Source: Desulfobacterales bacterium (GTDB lineage: Bacteria > Desulfobacterota > Desulfobacteria > Desulfobacterales > UBA11574). From it: 64,000 bases of DNA. The position numbers and the translations under genes are program-made. Position 1 is the first letter of the stretch. Every line of letters starts with the position of its first letter. The DNA lies in NCBI GenBank assembly GCA_022340885.1, contig JAJDND010000066.1:1-64000 (forward strand), in the 5' to 3' direction. Shown here piece by piece: positions 19,372-28,499 of the stretch. The notes beneath the pieces are model-generated. The model saw only the letters and a program-made list of their open reading frames with translations, searched no databases and was not told where the DNA came from.

Positions 19372-19737
19372 ATGTCTTCTGAAACGAAATTTGGATGGGA
19401 GCTGATCCTGGATCTTTATGAATGCGATCCAACAGCAGTTTCAAGCGAAAAAATGATCCGGCGATATGCGATAGAGCTGTGCAAGCTGCTGGGCATGAAG
19501 CCATATGGTGACCCGATAACGCCGTATTTCGGCGAAAATCAATTGCATACCAAAGGCTATTCGCTGGTGCAGTTCATTGAAACCAGTTCCATCATCGGCC
19601 ATTTTTCAGAATACACCAGAGCCGTTTATATCAACATATTTTCCTGTAAAGCCTATGATGCGAAAGAAGCGGAGAGATTTACAAAAGTGTTCTTCGGCGC
19701 CAAGAGCGTCAAATCGAAATTCATCGTTCGAGAGTAG
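19372..19737 (+). CDS. Divergent SpeD/AdoMetDC-fold paralog
   Basis: GYSLVQFIETSSIIGHFSEYTRAVYINIFSC aligns without gaps to SpeD [31 protein letters not shown]; Ser, His and Cys positions preserved. Confidence 0.75.
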   Translation: MSSETKFGWELILDLYECDPTAVSSEKMIRRYAIELCKLLGMKPYGDPITPYFGENQLHTKGYSLVQFIETSSIIGHFSEYTRAVYINIFSCKAYDAKEAERFTKVFFGAKSVKSKFIVRE

Positions 19738-19782
19738 ACCCAAGCAGATGGAGGATTTAAGGAGACACCCCAAATCGAGCAT

Positions 19783-21042
19783 TTAGTTATCGATCCCAAA
19801 GAAATTTATCAGGATAGCGCTTAACCAGCGGCGCAGTAACGCATAAGAATAGTGCCGTTTGGCTGTTTCATAATTATGATTGATCATTTGTTCTTTTGTT
19901 TGAGAAGAATTTAAGATCTCTTTGACCTGTTGAACATTTTTCTTGGTAAGGAATCCGTCCATCACAACCAGATCAAATCCTTTGGGCTCGATATCCCTGA
20001 TGAATGTTGAATATCGGTTGATCAGTATGGGCTTTCTAAAATAAACTGCCTCGAGAAACGCGTTGCCGAAGCCTTCGTAAAGACTGGGGTAGGTAATAAA
20101 ATCGGCATGGGGATAAATATCCCAGAGCGAAGGATTCGAATTGGTGCCCATTTGAGAATTCAACGGATCCGAAACCCGAGTTTTCACCAGCCTCAAATCC
20201 ACACCGCGCGTCCGTGCGGTTTCCATGAGCCATTCGGAATATTCGTATCCCTCGTCTCCGGCTTCATGGGAAATAACCAGCTTGTATTGAGGATCTTTCA
20301 GGCTTTCAATCAATTCAATGGAGTGCTCGATACCTTTGCGCTGGACAATGCGGGTCGGCTGCAAGATGATATGCTCTGTGGGGCCGAGGTCCAAAGAATT
20401 TCTAAAAGCCGCGGTTTGGTCGGCGTCTATCTCCGGCGGATTATCAAAGTCCAGAACATTGGGAATGATTGTAGATGACATCCCCGTACGTAGCGCCAGT
20501 TCTTCCTGGGCTGCCGAATTGATCACCACATGCGCGATATTACTCAAGTTGGGCGGAAATGCCATGCGCAGATAATCCCCAACGGCGTTGACGGAAAACC
20601 GCGTTCGTTCCCAATAGAAATCATGGTGGTGGGCAATGGTAGGAATCTGCGTTTCAGCGATGATTTCGGTTAAGGCAATTCCCAATGGAATATGCAGCGG
20701 TATGGTGAGTACGTTCTGAGCGATAAGAAGATCCAGACCGAATTGCGAAATAAATTCCTGAATCTGTTTTTTAATTAGTGCTTTTAATTCGTAAATGGTT
20801 TCTGTTACGATGGGATTTCGTTCTTTGCGTCCGAATATTTGATCATTGATCCACAGGTTTTTTTCGAACTTAAAATGGGCTTCGGGAACCAGGAAACTTT
20901 TATTCGGGTCCCTGTCCAATTCACCGGCAAACCAAAAACAATTATGCCCTTTTTGTCTGAGAACTGTCGACCATTTACTGGCTTCCATGGTAACACCGTC
21001 GGTGCCGGAAAAGCGCGTGGAAATAAAGCCGATGTTTTTCAT
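19783..21042 (-). CDS. Glycosyltransferase family 4-like
   Basis: MKNIGFISTRFSGTDGVTMEASKWSTVL, ILQPTRIVQRKGIEHSIELI, ADFITYPSLYEGFGNAFLEAVYFRKPILINRYSTF. Confidence 0.85.
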   Translation of the reverse strand: MKNIGFISTRFSGTDGVTMEASKWSTVLRQKGHNCFWFAGELDRDPNKSFLVPEAHFKFEKNLWINDQIFGRKERNPIVTETIYELKALIKKQIQEFISQFGLDLLIAQNVLTIPLHIPLGIALTEIIAETQIPTIAHHHDFYWERTRFSVNAVGDYLRMAFPPNLSNIAHVVINSAAQEELALRTGMSSTIIPNVLDFDNPPEIDADQTAAFRNSLDLGPTEHIILQPTRIVQRKGIEHSIELIESLKDPQYKLVISHEAGDEGYEYSEWLMETARTRGVDLRLVKTRVSDPLNSQMGTNSNPSLWDIYPHADFITYPSLYEGFGNAFLEAVYFRKPILINRYSTFIRDIEPKGFDLVVMDGFLTKKNVQQVKEILNSSQTKEQMINHNYETAKRHYSYALLRRWLSAILINFFGIDN

Positions 21043-21331
21043 AATAAATGGTTTTTCTCCAATCCTGTCATTGGATTTATGGTTGTAGCTGAAGGCTAAT
21101 ATAATATTAACAATACATTTTTCAACCCCTTTGATATTTAAAAAAGTATGAATCATCGAAATATGAAACATCAAATTGTCTGTTTTATCTTCATGATGCT
21201 GAAAAAATACGTTTTTGGATGTTAAAAGGAATATCAACTATTGACATTTTGAAAAAAATAGCGATAAAGGCCCACTAGTTATGAGTGAAGTAATATTTTA
21301 ATGGCGTCATGTTTTTCGAGAGCCGATCTGA

Positions 21332-22726
21332 ATGAAATCGATACTTTTTTTCACCTCAAATCGAGACCAATATCACACCATTCGGAAAATTCTGAACTCC
21401 GGGTACAGGATTGATCATGCACAGGGCTTGGACCAAGCGATGGATCTGCTTCGTGAAAAGCGCTACGATATTGTTTTGGTCACCATAGAAGCGCTGCGTT
21501 CAGAAGCCACCAATGGCTACACGGAAACACTTCATCGTTTCTGGAATATTTGTCCATCCGTTGACGTCATCGTTGTCTCTGCTCAGGAAACCATACGAGA
21601 TGCCGTCATCGCAGTAAAAGCGGGCGCCAGCGACTACCTGGTCTTTCCCTTTAATCCCGAAGAAGTCAAGCATACCATTGAAAATCTGCACGAATCCCTC
21701 ATCGTGCGCTCGGAGCTGGATTATCTCAGGGATAAATTCTGGAAATCCGACACGTTGGAACTTGTTCAAACCAGAAGTCCTCAGATGAAGATGGTTTTTG
21801 ACAAGGTGCGATCGGTTGCCCCCACCAAAAGCACGGTATTGATTATCGGGGAAACCGGAACAGGAAAAGGGGTGCTGGCAAAACTGATTCACAGGCACAG
21901 CCATCGAATGAATGAAAAGTTTATCAGCGTACATTGCGGCGCAATCCCGGACAACCTTATTGAAAGCGAGCTCTTCGGTCATGAAAAAGGGGCTTTCACC
22001 GGTGCAATAAGACGCAAACTCGGCAAATTTGAAATTGCTAAAGGGGGAACCATCTTTCTTGATGAAATCGGCACGATTTCTCCGGCATCGCAGATAAAAA
22101 TTTTACAGGTGCTTCAAGACGGCATTTTCGAACGCGTGGGAGGGGAAGAAATTATCCGGGCCAATGTGAGAATAATTGCTGCAACCAACATGGATCTTAA
22201 AGCAATGTGTGAGCAAGGAACGTTCAGAAAGGATCTTTATTACAGGCTGAATGTTTTTCCCATCGAAATTCCAACACTTACGGAAAGGAAAGAAGACATT
22301 CCCTATCTCGCGGAAATTTTTTTAAAAAAAATGAACAAATTTCACCAAAAAAATATTCACGGCATGCACCCGAGGATAATAGAGGCATTCAATAAATACA
22401 CCTGGCCGGGCAACATCAGAGAACTGGAAAATCTCATGGAACGTGCCTATATATTGGAAACAACGCATATGCTTACCCCGGAAAGTTTCCCCTGCGAATT
22501 ATTTGATGCCGATGAAGCTTCGGGACATTTAAAAGTCAACAGTTCTATTACGTTGGAAGATGTTAGACGAACGGCCATAGAAAATGTCGAAAGACTGTAT
22601 CTTAAGGAGATCCTCTCCCAAAAAAGCGGAAAAATAAAAGATACCGCAGAAGTTGCCGGTATCAGCCCTCGACAATTGAACAAGCTGATGAAAAAACACA
22701 GGCTTCGAAAAGAAGCGTTTAAATAA
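21332..22726 (+). CDS. NtrC-family sigma54 activator with degenerate receiver domain
   Basis: IIGETGTGKGVLAKLIHRHS, GHEKGAFTGAIRRKLGKFE, WPGNIRELENLMERAY, C-terminal HTH. Confidence 0.92.
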   Translation: MKSILFFTSNRDQYHTIRKILNSGYRIDHAQGLDQAMDLLREKRYDIVLVTIEALRSEATNGYTETLHRFWNICPSVDVIVVSAQETIRDAVIAVKAGASDYLVFPFNPEEVKHTIENLHESLIVRSELDYLRDKFWKSDTLELVQTRSPQMKMVFDKVRSVAPTKSTVLIIGETGTGKGVLAKLIHRHSHRMNEKFISVHCGAIPDNLIESELFGHEKGAFTGAIRRKLGKFEIAKGGTIFLDEIGTISPASQIKILQVLQDGIFERVGGEEIIRANVRIIAATNMDLKAMCEQGTFRKDLYYRLNVFPIEIPTLTERKEDIPYLAEIFLKKMNKFHQKNIHGMHPRIIEAFNKYTWPGNIRELENLMERAYILETTHMLTPESFPCELFDADEASGHLKVNSSITLEDVRRTAIENVERLYLKEILSQKSGKIKDTAEVAGISPRQLNKLMKKHRLRKEAFK

Positions 22727-22914
22727 CCGGACTCGGAACATATTATTTAAAAGTCATCTTAAAATGGGCAGATTCCTCAACCTGCTGTTAAAATTCAAAG
22801 TCTTAAAATCAAAGAAGAACTTAAAGTTCCGATAATTTATTTTGCGGAATTTCAGGTTCTTTTTATTATTTAATGCTATTTCAAATATCTTTCTATTTCA
22901 ACATGTTATGTTTT

Positions 22915-22930
22915 TGGCACGAGGATTGCT
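22915..22930 (+). promoter_or_regulatory. Sigma54 (-24/-12) promoter TGGCACGAGGATTGCT
   Basis: Exact match to TGGCAC-N5-TTGC with GG-N10-GC spacing, in the gap between the NtrC-type gene and the zinc-ribbon gene. Confidence 0.85.
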
Positions 22931-23135
22931 TTTGGGTTGCTTTATATTGTCTATGAATACAAAAAAATAGTTGAAGTTGATATTCCAAGCATTATTTTTT
23001 GACCATAACTTCAATACAATAGGCCTGCCCCGGTTATATATTATTTGCCGATTTAGACGGGCCGGAATGATTTGGAGCGAGCACAGGAAGAGGACGATAA
23101 TTTTCATTTTTATCATATAGGAACCACTTAACGTC

Positions 23136-23351
23136 ATGCAAACAAGAACATTAGAATGCATTCAATGCGGTAATTCATTCGAATTGTCGACTTCCGAACA
23201 GGAATATTACAGGCAAAGAGGATTTGACGAACCCAGACGATGTCCGGAGTGCCGAAAAAATAAACGGCGTGAACCCCATAACGATACCCGCAAATTTCGA
23301 AATAAAAAGAAGAAACATTACCGAATGAAATATGATGATGATTCAATGTAA
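23136..23351 (+). CDS. Zinc-ribbon domain protein (71 aa)
   Basis: LECIQCGNSFELSTSEQEYYRQRGFDEPRRCPECRKNKR (two CxxC). Confidence 0.85.
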   Translation: MQTRTLECIQCGNSFELSTSEQEYYRQRGFDEPRRCPECRKNKRREPHNDTRKFRNKKKKHYRMKYDDDSM

Positions 23352-23366
23352 AAGGAGGATCAAGAT

Positions 23367-23534
23367 TTGAATACCAGCGACAGGTTGTATTTTTCAAAAT
23401 ATGAATTAGGTTTTAACTCGAGTGCGCTTTCAAATGAACTCGATATATTCGAATTCGAAGATGACTTCGCTCAGGACCATTTTATTAGTGAAAATAATTT
23501 CGATGCGTTTGATGATGATTTGTGGGAAGATTAA
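23367..23534 (+). CDS. Acidic small protein (55 aa, TTG start), not in ORF track
   Basis: SD aaaggagg 6-7 nt before TTG; MNTSDRLYFSKYELGFNSSALSNELDIFEFEDDFAQDHFISENNFDAFDDDLWED. Confidence 0.55.
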   Translation: MNTSDRLYFSKYELGFNSSALSNELDIFEFEDDFAQDHFISENNFDAFDDDLWED

Positions 23535-23553
23535 TCACCGGAATTTTAATGAA

Positions 23554-23916
23554 ATGAATCAAGAACAACTTACCTATTTTAAAAATATCTTGGAAAATTG
23601 GCTCCACGAACTGTTGCATCATGCCGATGATTCAGTGGGCGGATTATTGGTATCGGAATCTTCCATGCCCGATATGCTCGATCGCGCGACTTTTGAGGCG
23701 GCCCACGACTTTAAACTACGTATTCTTGATCGAGAAAGCATCTTGATTAACAAAATCAGGCAATCATTGACAGATATCGAAAACGGTGAATATGGTATCT
23801 GTCAAATATGTGGCGGAGATATTTCCATCGAACGCCTGAAAGCAAGGCCTGTTGCCCATCAGTGCATTAAATGCAAAACCCGAATGGAAGCCAAAGAGCG
23901 GTTGACCGGCACGTAG
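23554..23916 (+). CDS. dksA: DksA/TraR-family zinc-finger protein
   Basis: ENGEYGICQICGGDISIERLKARPVAHQCIKCKTRMEAKERL. Start set at MNQEQLTYF. Confidence 0.88.
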   Translation: MNQEQLTYFKNILENWLHELLHHADDSVGGLLVSESSMPDMLDRATFEAAHDFKLRILDRESILINKIRQSLTDIENGEYGICQICGGDISIERLKARPVAHQCIKCKTRMEAKERLTGT

Positions 23917-23950
23917 CGAACAACTTAGGAAAATGAACAAAGGAGAGGAT

Positions 23951-24220
23951 ATGAACAAAGGAGATTTGATCAACGAAGTGGCAAAAGTCGTCAGCACCAA
24001 AAAGGAAGCTCAAGCAGCTGTGGATTGTGTGCTGGATTCGGTGACTAAAACCCTCAAAAAAGGCCAAGATGTTACGTTAGTCGGTTTCGGCACATTTAAA
24101 GTCGTAAAAAGAAAAGCCAGAAAAGGCCGAAATCCTGCGACCGGTGAAGAAATAGATATTAAGGCGACCAATGCACCGAAATTCGTTCCGGGAAAAGCTT
24201 TAAAAGAAGCTGTAAAATAA
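23951..24220 (+). CDS. HU-family DNA-binding protein
   Basis: MNKGDLINEVAKVVSTKKEAQAAVDCVLDSVTKTLKKGQDVTLVGFGTFKVVKRKARKGRNPATGEEI. Confidence 0.97.
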   Translation: MNKGDLINEVAKVVSTKKEAQAAVDCVLDSVTKTLKKGQDVTLVGFGTFKVVKRKARKGRNPATGEEIDIKATNAPKFVPGKALKEAVK

Positions 24221-24285
24221 GTATTTGAACGATTGGGTTATATGAAATAATCACCCGCTGCGGCTGATACGCTTTTTTTCATTTT

Positions 24286-24318
24286 ACCGGCGGCGAAGGC
24301 TTAACCACCGCCGCCGGT
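24286..24318 (+). terminator. GC-rich hairpin accggcggcg...cgccgccggt downstream of HU
   Basis: 10-bp perfect stem; no clear T-tract. Confidence 0.45.
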
Positions 24319-24413
24319 GGATTGATTTAAAAAGATTTGAGATGCTGTAACCTGATGTTGCCGACCGTAAAAATTCTTTGATTGATTAAACAATAAAACT
24401 GCGTCCTTTCAGA

Positions 24414-24668
24414 ATGGAGAATATGCAAGGATCTTATAAAAGAATCAAAGGAGTTTTACTTCCTGTCAAATGGGATGATAACGGAAGCGTTCAAGACATC
24501 GCCCTGTATGCGAATGACGAAAATGAATATATTATTGTAAAAAACATAAAAAGCAAGGAAATGGTCAAGATGCTTAGACAGCAAGTAGAATTATACGGGA
24601 TGGTTCAGTTTAAAAATGGAAAAAATATCATTCTTGTTGAAAAATATTCACAAGAACCCGATGAGTAA
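24414..24668 (+). CDS. Hypothetical protein (84 aa)
   Basis: Codon-plausible ORF downstream of HU in the same orientation. Confidence 0.6.
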   Translation: MENMQGSYKRIKGVLLPVKWDDNGSVQDIALYANDENEYIIVKNIKSKEMVKMLRQQVELYGMVQFKNGKNIILVEKYSQEPDE

Positions 24669-24719
24669 AAATCCTTAATCTTCTTTTCCGGATTCAAGAC
24701 TTTGGCCATCAAATACCGG

Positions 24720-25640
24720 TTAAAGCTCTATTTCCATCCCTTCCTTGGCCACCACGATATTTAGATCCCTTTGATTTTTCACAAGCTTCTGACAGTTCTT
24801 TTCGAGCAATATCAACTCCTTGTCGGACCGAAGAGGGTCGTGATGAAAAAGAACGACATTTTTGACATTGGCCGCGAGAGCGGAATCAATGGCATGTTCA
24901 AAAAATGAATGTCCCCAGCCAATTTTTGATGAAAGATATTCTTCCCTTGTATATTGACAATCATGAATGAGAATATCGGCATCTCGATAAAAATCGAGTA
25001 ATTTTTCATTTTCTTTACGCGCTGCTTCATCTTCTTCTGCTCGAACGATGGGATCAGTATCCGCAGCTTTTTCGTCCATGGAAAAGATGTTCCTGAAAGG
25101 CTCCGTGTCGTAGGCGGTGCACAATATTTTACCGTCAAATTCAAAACGGTACCCCAGGCAAAGCAGCGGATGATTCAAGTATTTTGTTTTCAGGGTGATC
25201 CCGTCGCCGAGGTCCATTTTGCTTTCACCGAGCCGAAAGTACTTGATATCCGCTCTGAGCTCGCCATGGAGCACCGGAAAATAACGGTAACGCAAAAGAT
25301 CACCCATAACTTTTTCTAGGGAATCGTCTTCAAAGGTTATCGGCCCGTAAACTTTCAGTTTCATACCCGGAATGTATATGGGTCTGAAAAAAGGAAAACC
25401 GATGATATGATCCCAGTGGGTGTGGGTTATAAATATCTCTGCACTTATGGGACCTTTCTTAATATCTTCTGATACGAGACGATTTCCCAGCGGATGAATA
25501 CCGGTTCCGGCATCGATGATGATCAGTCTGTTTTTTTCACTGAATCGTAATTCCAAGCAAGGGGTGTTGCCCCCGAATTCCACCGTACTCGGTCCGGGGT
25601 ATGCAATAGAACCGCGTACACCCCAGAAACGAAGCATCAT
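24720..25640 (-). CDS. MBL-fold metallo-hydrolase
   Basis: RFWGVRGSIAYPGPSTVEFGGNTPCLELRF, IDAGTGIHPLG, FITHTHWDHIIGFPFFRPIY; SD gaggaggtg. Confidence 0.92.
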   Translation of the reverse strand: MMLRFWGVRGSIAYPGPSTVEFGGNTPCLELRFSEKNRLIIIDAGTGIHPLGNRLVSEDIKKGPISAEIFITHTHWDHIIGFPFFRPIYIPGMKLKVYGPITFEDDSLEKVMGDLLRYRYFPVLHGELRADIKYFRLGESKMDLGDGITLKTKYLNHPLLCLGYRFEFDGKILCTAYDTEPFRNIFSMDEKAADTDPIVRAEEDEAARKENEKLLDFYRDADILIHDCQYTREEYLSSKIGWGHSFFEHAIDSALAANVKNVVLFHHDPLRSDKELILLEKNCQKLVKNQRDLNIVVAKEGMEIEL

Positions 25641-26206
25641 GGTCACCTCCTCAGCCGATAACTATTAGAAATACCTGTGCCTTTTCTATCTTTTATTCAA
25701 CCTCACCGCTAAACCCATCGATATCATACGGCGAGGTATTTGGCTGGGTGCAGATTTCCAAAACTTTGTCGATGGTCGACGGGAAGGGAGGCAATTCCCT
25801 GATATAACGATCGAGTATTGTTAATCGATGAGAATATTCCAACGGTTGACCATTGCCCTCTGAACACATTAAGTCTATAACAGCATTTTCCCAAGAAGAG
25901 ATCCGTAGACGATCTTTTCAATTTATCGACATCCTGATTAAAAACTTGAATCAATTGTATGGTCGCGGATGAGAAAAACCAAGCTTTAGAGGTCCCCTTA
26001 TCACCAACCGTAAAACCAAGTCAACGTGGAGTCGATGCGATTTACTTGCAACGATGTGCGGACTTAAATAACGTGCCTTTTTGCTTAAACCGATTTATGA
26101 GGGCATATTGCTTTGAATGGAGCACAATATATAGTAACTTATTCTAATGAACTACAATATATTCTAATTCAATAGAATTATATATAAATTATATATAATT
26201 TTACTT

Positions 26207-26235
26207 GACAAAAAAGGATGACAAGTTTATGATAT
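26207..26235 (+). promoter_or_regulatory. Sigma70-type promoter TTGACA-N17-TATGAT upstream of the XRE gene
   Basis: Near-consensus hexamers with 17-bp spacing, about 45 nt upstream of the ATG at 26282. Confidence 0.8.
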
Positions 26236-26281
26236 AACTATTAAATATATAAAAAAGCAATTCGGTGAAAAAATTTTCCCC

Positions 26282-26479
26282 ATGAGCAAAAATCACTTAA
26301 AGGAAATTAGAGAATCGTTAATGATGAGCAAGGCGGAGCTCTCCAGAAAAGCCGGCATATCCCCCATTACCATCACCAGGATCGAACAGGGGATGCCTTG
26401 CAGAATGGAAACAAAGCGCAAAATACTTCTCGCATTGGGGTATAAAATTTCCGATAGGAATAAAATTTTTTCGGATTAA
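26282..26479 (+). CDS. XRE-family HTH transcriptional regulator
   Basis: LKEIRESLMMSKAELSRKAGISPITITRIEQGMPCRMETKRKILLALGY. Confidence 0.88.
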   Translation: MSKNHLKEIRESLMMSKAELSRKAGISPITITRIEQGMPCRMETKRKILLALGYKISDRNKIFSD

Positions 26480-26494
26480 GAATCAAAGCAGGTA

Positions 26495-27142
26495 TCAAGG
26501 ACTTATCTTAAGTTTTTGACCGGGGTGGATGACATTTCCGCCACTGAGTTTGTTGATTTTTTGTAATTCTTTCACTGTCACGCCGTAGCGACGGCCGATG
26601 GTATACAGCGTTTCACCGGATTTGACGATATGATAGCGGCTCTTCAGCGGCCGCTTAACTATTTTCGCAGTTTTTGAAGGTTTTGTTTTTCGTGTTCCAG
26701 CCTCCAGCACCTGCCGTTTGAGATTTCCAAATTCTTTTGAGATCTGATCCATCCTTGCCGTCAATGTTTTTTCCGACTGATCCAAGCGGGCCCTAAGCTG
26801 TTCGACCGATTGGGACTGTTCTCCAATTTGCGCCATTTCGTAACGCATGGCATCCAACTTCTGCCCCTTTTCTTCAACGCTCTTAACGCGATCTTCCAAT
26901 GCATTGAGCCTGTTATCAAACCGGGTCATCTTGCTTCTGACAAATAACAACAGCAAAAGAATCAATAAAATGAATAAACCGATGCCCAATTTTGATAATG
27001 GGATTTTTTCAGAAATTTTGGGAGAGTTCGTTCCGAATTTTACCTTCTTTTTCTCTTTGAATAGCGAATATTGTTCGTTATCGTCAAGATCATTCGAAAC
27101 GCCTTTAAACCGGTCCATCCTGTCATCGTCATTGTGTGCCAT
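26495..27142 (-). CDS. LysM-domain membrane protein
   Basis: TM segment, coiled-coil, C-terminal YHIVKSGETLYTIGRRYGVTVKELQKINKLSGGNVIHPGQKLKI. Confidence 0.9.
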   Translation of the reverse strand: MAHNDDDRMDRFKGVSNDLDDNEQYSLFKEKKKVKFGTNSPKISEKIPLSKLGIGLFILLILLLLLFVRSKMTRFDNRLNALEDRVKSVEEKGQKLDAMRYEMAQIGEQSQSVEQLRARLDQSEKTLTARMDQISKEFGNLKRQVLEAGTRKTKPSKTAKIVKRPLKSRYHIVKSGETLYTIGRRYGVTVKELQKINKLSGGNVIHPGQKLKISP

Positions 27143-27468
27143 GGCAGCGCCTTAAAAATTTAGGGTTATTTATACTTTTTTGCTTGAATGAAAAACCTGT
27201 AGCATAATTTGTCTGCAATTGAAAGAACCCGTTTCATAAAAAGAAATATGACTTCAAAAAACGAAATATGGACGAGAACCTTCGATCGTATACCTTCAGC
27301 AATCAGTCTATTATGCGAAACCCGATGCTTAAGGGTATATCACATTGTCTTACCTATAGAATTTTATTGACAAATTTTAGTATTCTTTATAGGAAAGAAA
27401 TTTGATTTTTTTTCAATAACAAGAAAGGGAATTCCCTCAACACCGCTCTTTTTAAGGAGGATCGAACG

Positions 27469-27852
27469 ATGGCCAATGATGTAATCGGATCGGTTCTGGT
27501 TTTAGGCGGCGGAATTGCAGGAATGCAATCCGCACTGGATCTCGCCAATGCGGGATATTACGTCTATCTTGTCGAAAAATCTCCGTCCATCGGCGGCGTA
27601 ATGGCCCAGCTGGACAAAACCTTCCCTACCAATGATTGCGCCATGTGAATTATCTCACCGAAACTGGTCGAGGTCGGCCGGCATCTGAACATTGAAATTA
27701 TCACATATGCAGATCTGGAATCCGTTGAAGGTTCTGCAGGGAAATTCAAAGTAAAGGTTAGAAAACGTGCCCGCAGCATCAATATGGATCTTTGCACAGG
27801 GTGCGGCAATTGTGTTGAAAACTGTCCGGTGATGTATCAGGCTAGCAGTTAA
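27469..27852 (+). CDS. HdrA N-terminal module (127 aa), predicted selenoprotein with UGA at 27646..27648
   Basis: [80 protein letters not shown]...[21 protein letters not shown] aaggagg; SECIS-like hairpin CTGGTC-GAGGTC-GGCCGG at 27664..27681. Confidence 0.82.
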
Positions 27853-27982
27853 TTTTATCGCCGTTACCGTCTGTTATAACTGTAGTTTATTTTAAAATCC
27901 CGTTTTCTTGTCCCAATGAATTAGAATCAAGGCATGATATGTGACATTTAACCTATTTTTCATTGATAAGGGTTGTTTGGTT

Positions 27983-28468
27983 ATGGAAAACAAAATGGAT
28001 ATCGATTGGAAGAAGATAGATGATATTGCCGATGCGTATCATAATGACCGTGAATCGTTGTTAATGATTATGCAGGATATCAGCGATATTTACAACTATG
28101 TCCCACCGGAGGTAATTCCTGTTCTGGTTGAAAAACTTGGCATAAATCCGAGCCTTGTTTACAGTGTTGCCACCTTTTATAAAACGATTAGCCTTGAGCC
28201 TCGTGGGAAATACATCGTCAGCGTCTGTACCGGTACCGCATGTCATGTGCGGGGCGCTGAAAAAATTATGGATGCGCTGGAAGATCGTCTCCATGTCAAA
28301 GAAAGCCAAACCACTGAAGATCGTCTGTTTACCCTGGAGGCTGTTCGATGTGTCGGATGCTGCGCTTCCGGGCCGGTTATCACCGTTAATCAGAATACCC
28401 ACGGAGGCTTAAACCGTTCCAGTGTAGTAAAAGTCATCGATGAATACGAAAAACAACACGTTTCTTAA
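27983..28468 (+). CDS. NuoE-like 2Fe-2S thioredoxin-fold subunit
   Basis: YSVATFYKTISLEPRGKYIVSVCTGTACHVRGAEKIMDALE, LEAVRCVGCCASGPVITVN. Confidence 0.92.
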   Translation: MENKMDIDWKKIDDIADAYHNDRESLLMIMQDISDIYNYVPPEVIPVLVEKLGINPSLVYSVATFYKTISLEPRGKYIVSVCTGTACHVRGAEKIMDALEDRLHVKESQTTEDRLFTLEAVRCVGCCASGPVITVNQNTHGGLNRSSVVKVIDEYEKQHVS

Positions 28469-28499
28469 GCGACATGGGTAACGGAGGTAATATAACACC

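Noticed and set aside
19372-19737. SpeD paralog as a catalytically dead pseudoenzyme
   Set aside because: First alignment appeared to lose the Ser, but the gapless alignment preserves Ser, His and Cys with the exact spacing of class 1b AdoMetDC.
25724-26147. Possible insertion-sequence remnant (VADEKNQALEVPLSP... and a short minus ORF)
   Set aside because: Faint resemblance to an IS630-type DEKSQ motif only; no terminal repeats or adequate length, so not reported as a mobile element.
27646-27648. TGA as a nonsense mutation in an hdrA pseudogene
   Set aside because: It falls where HdrA has a conserved Cys, similarity continues in frame for about 68 residues, and a SECIS-like hairpin follows; two other Sec genes are close by.
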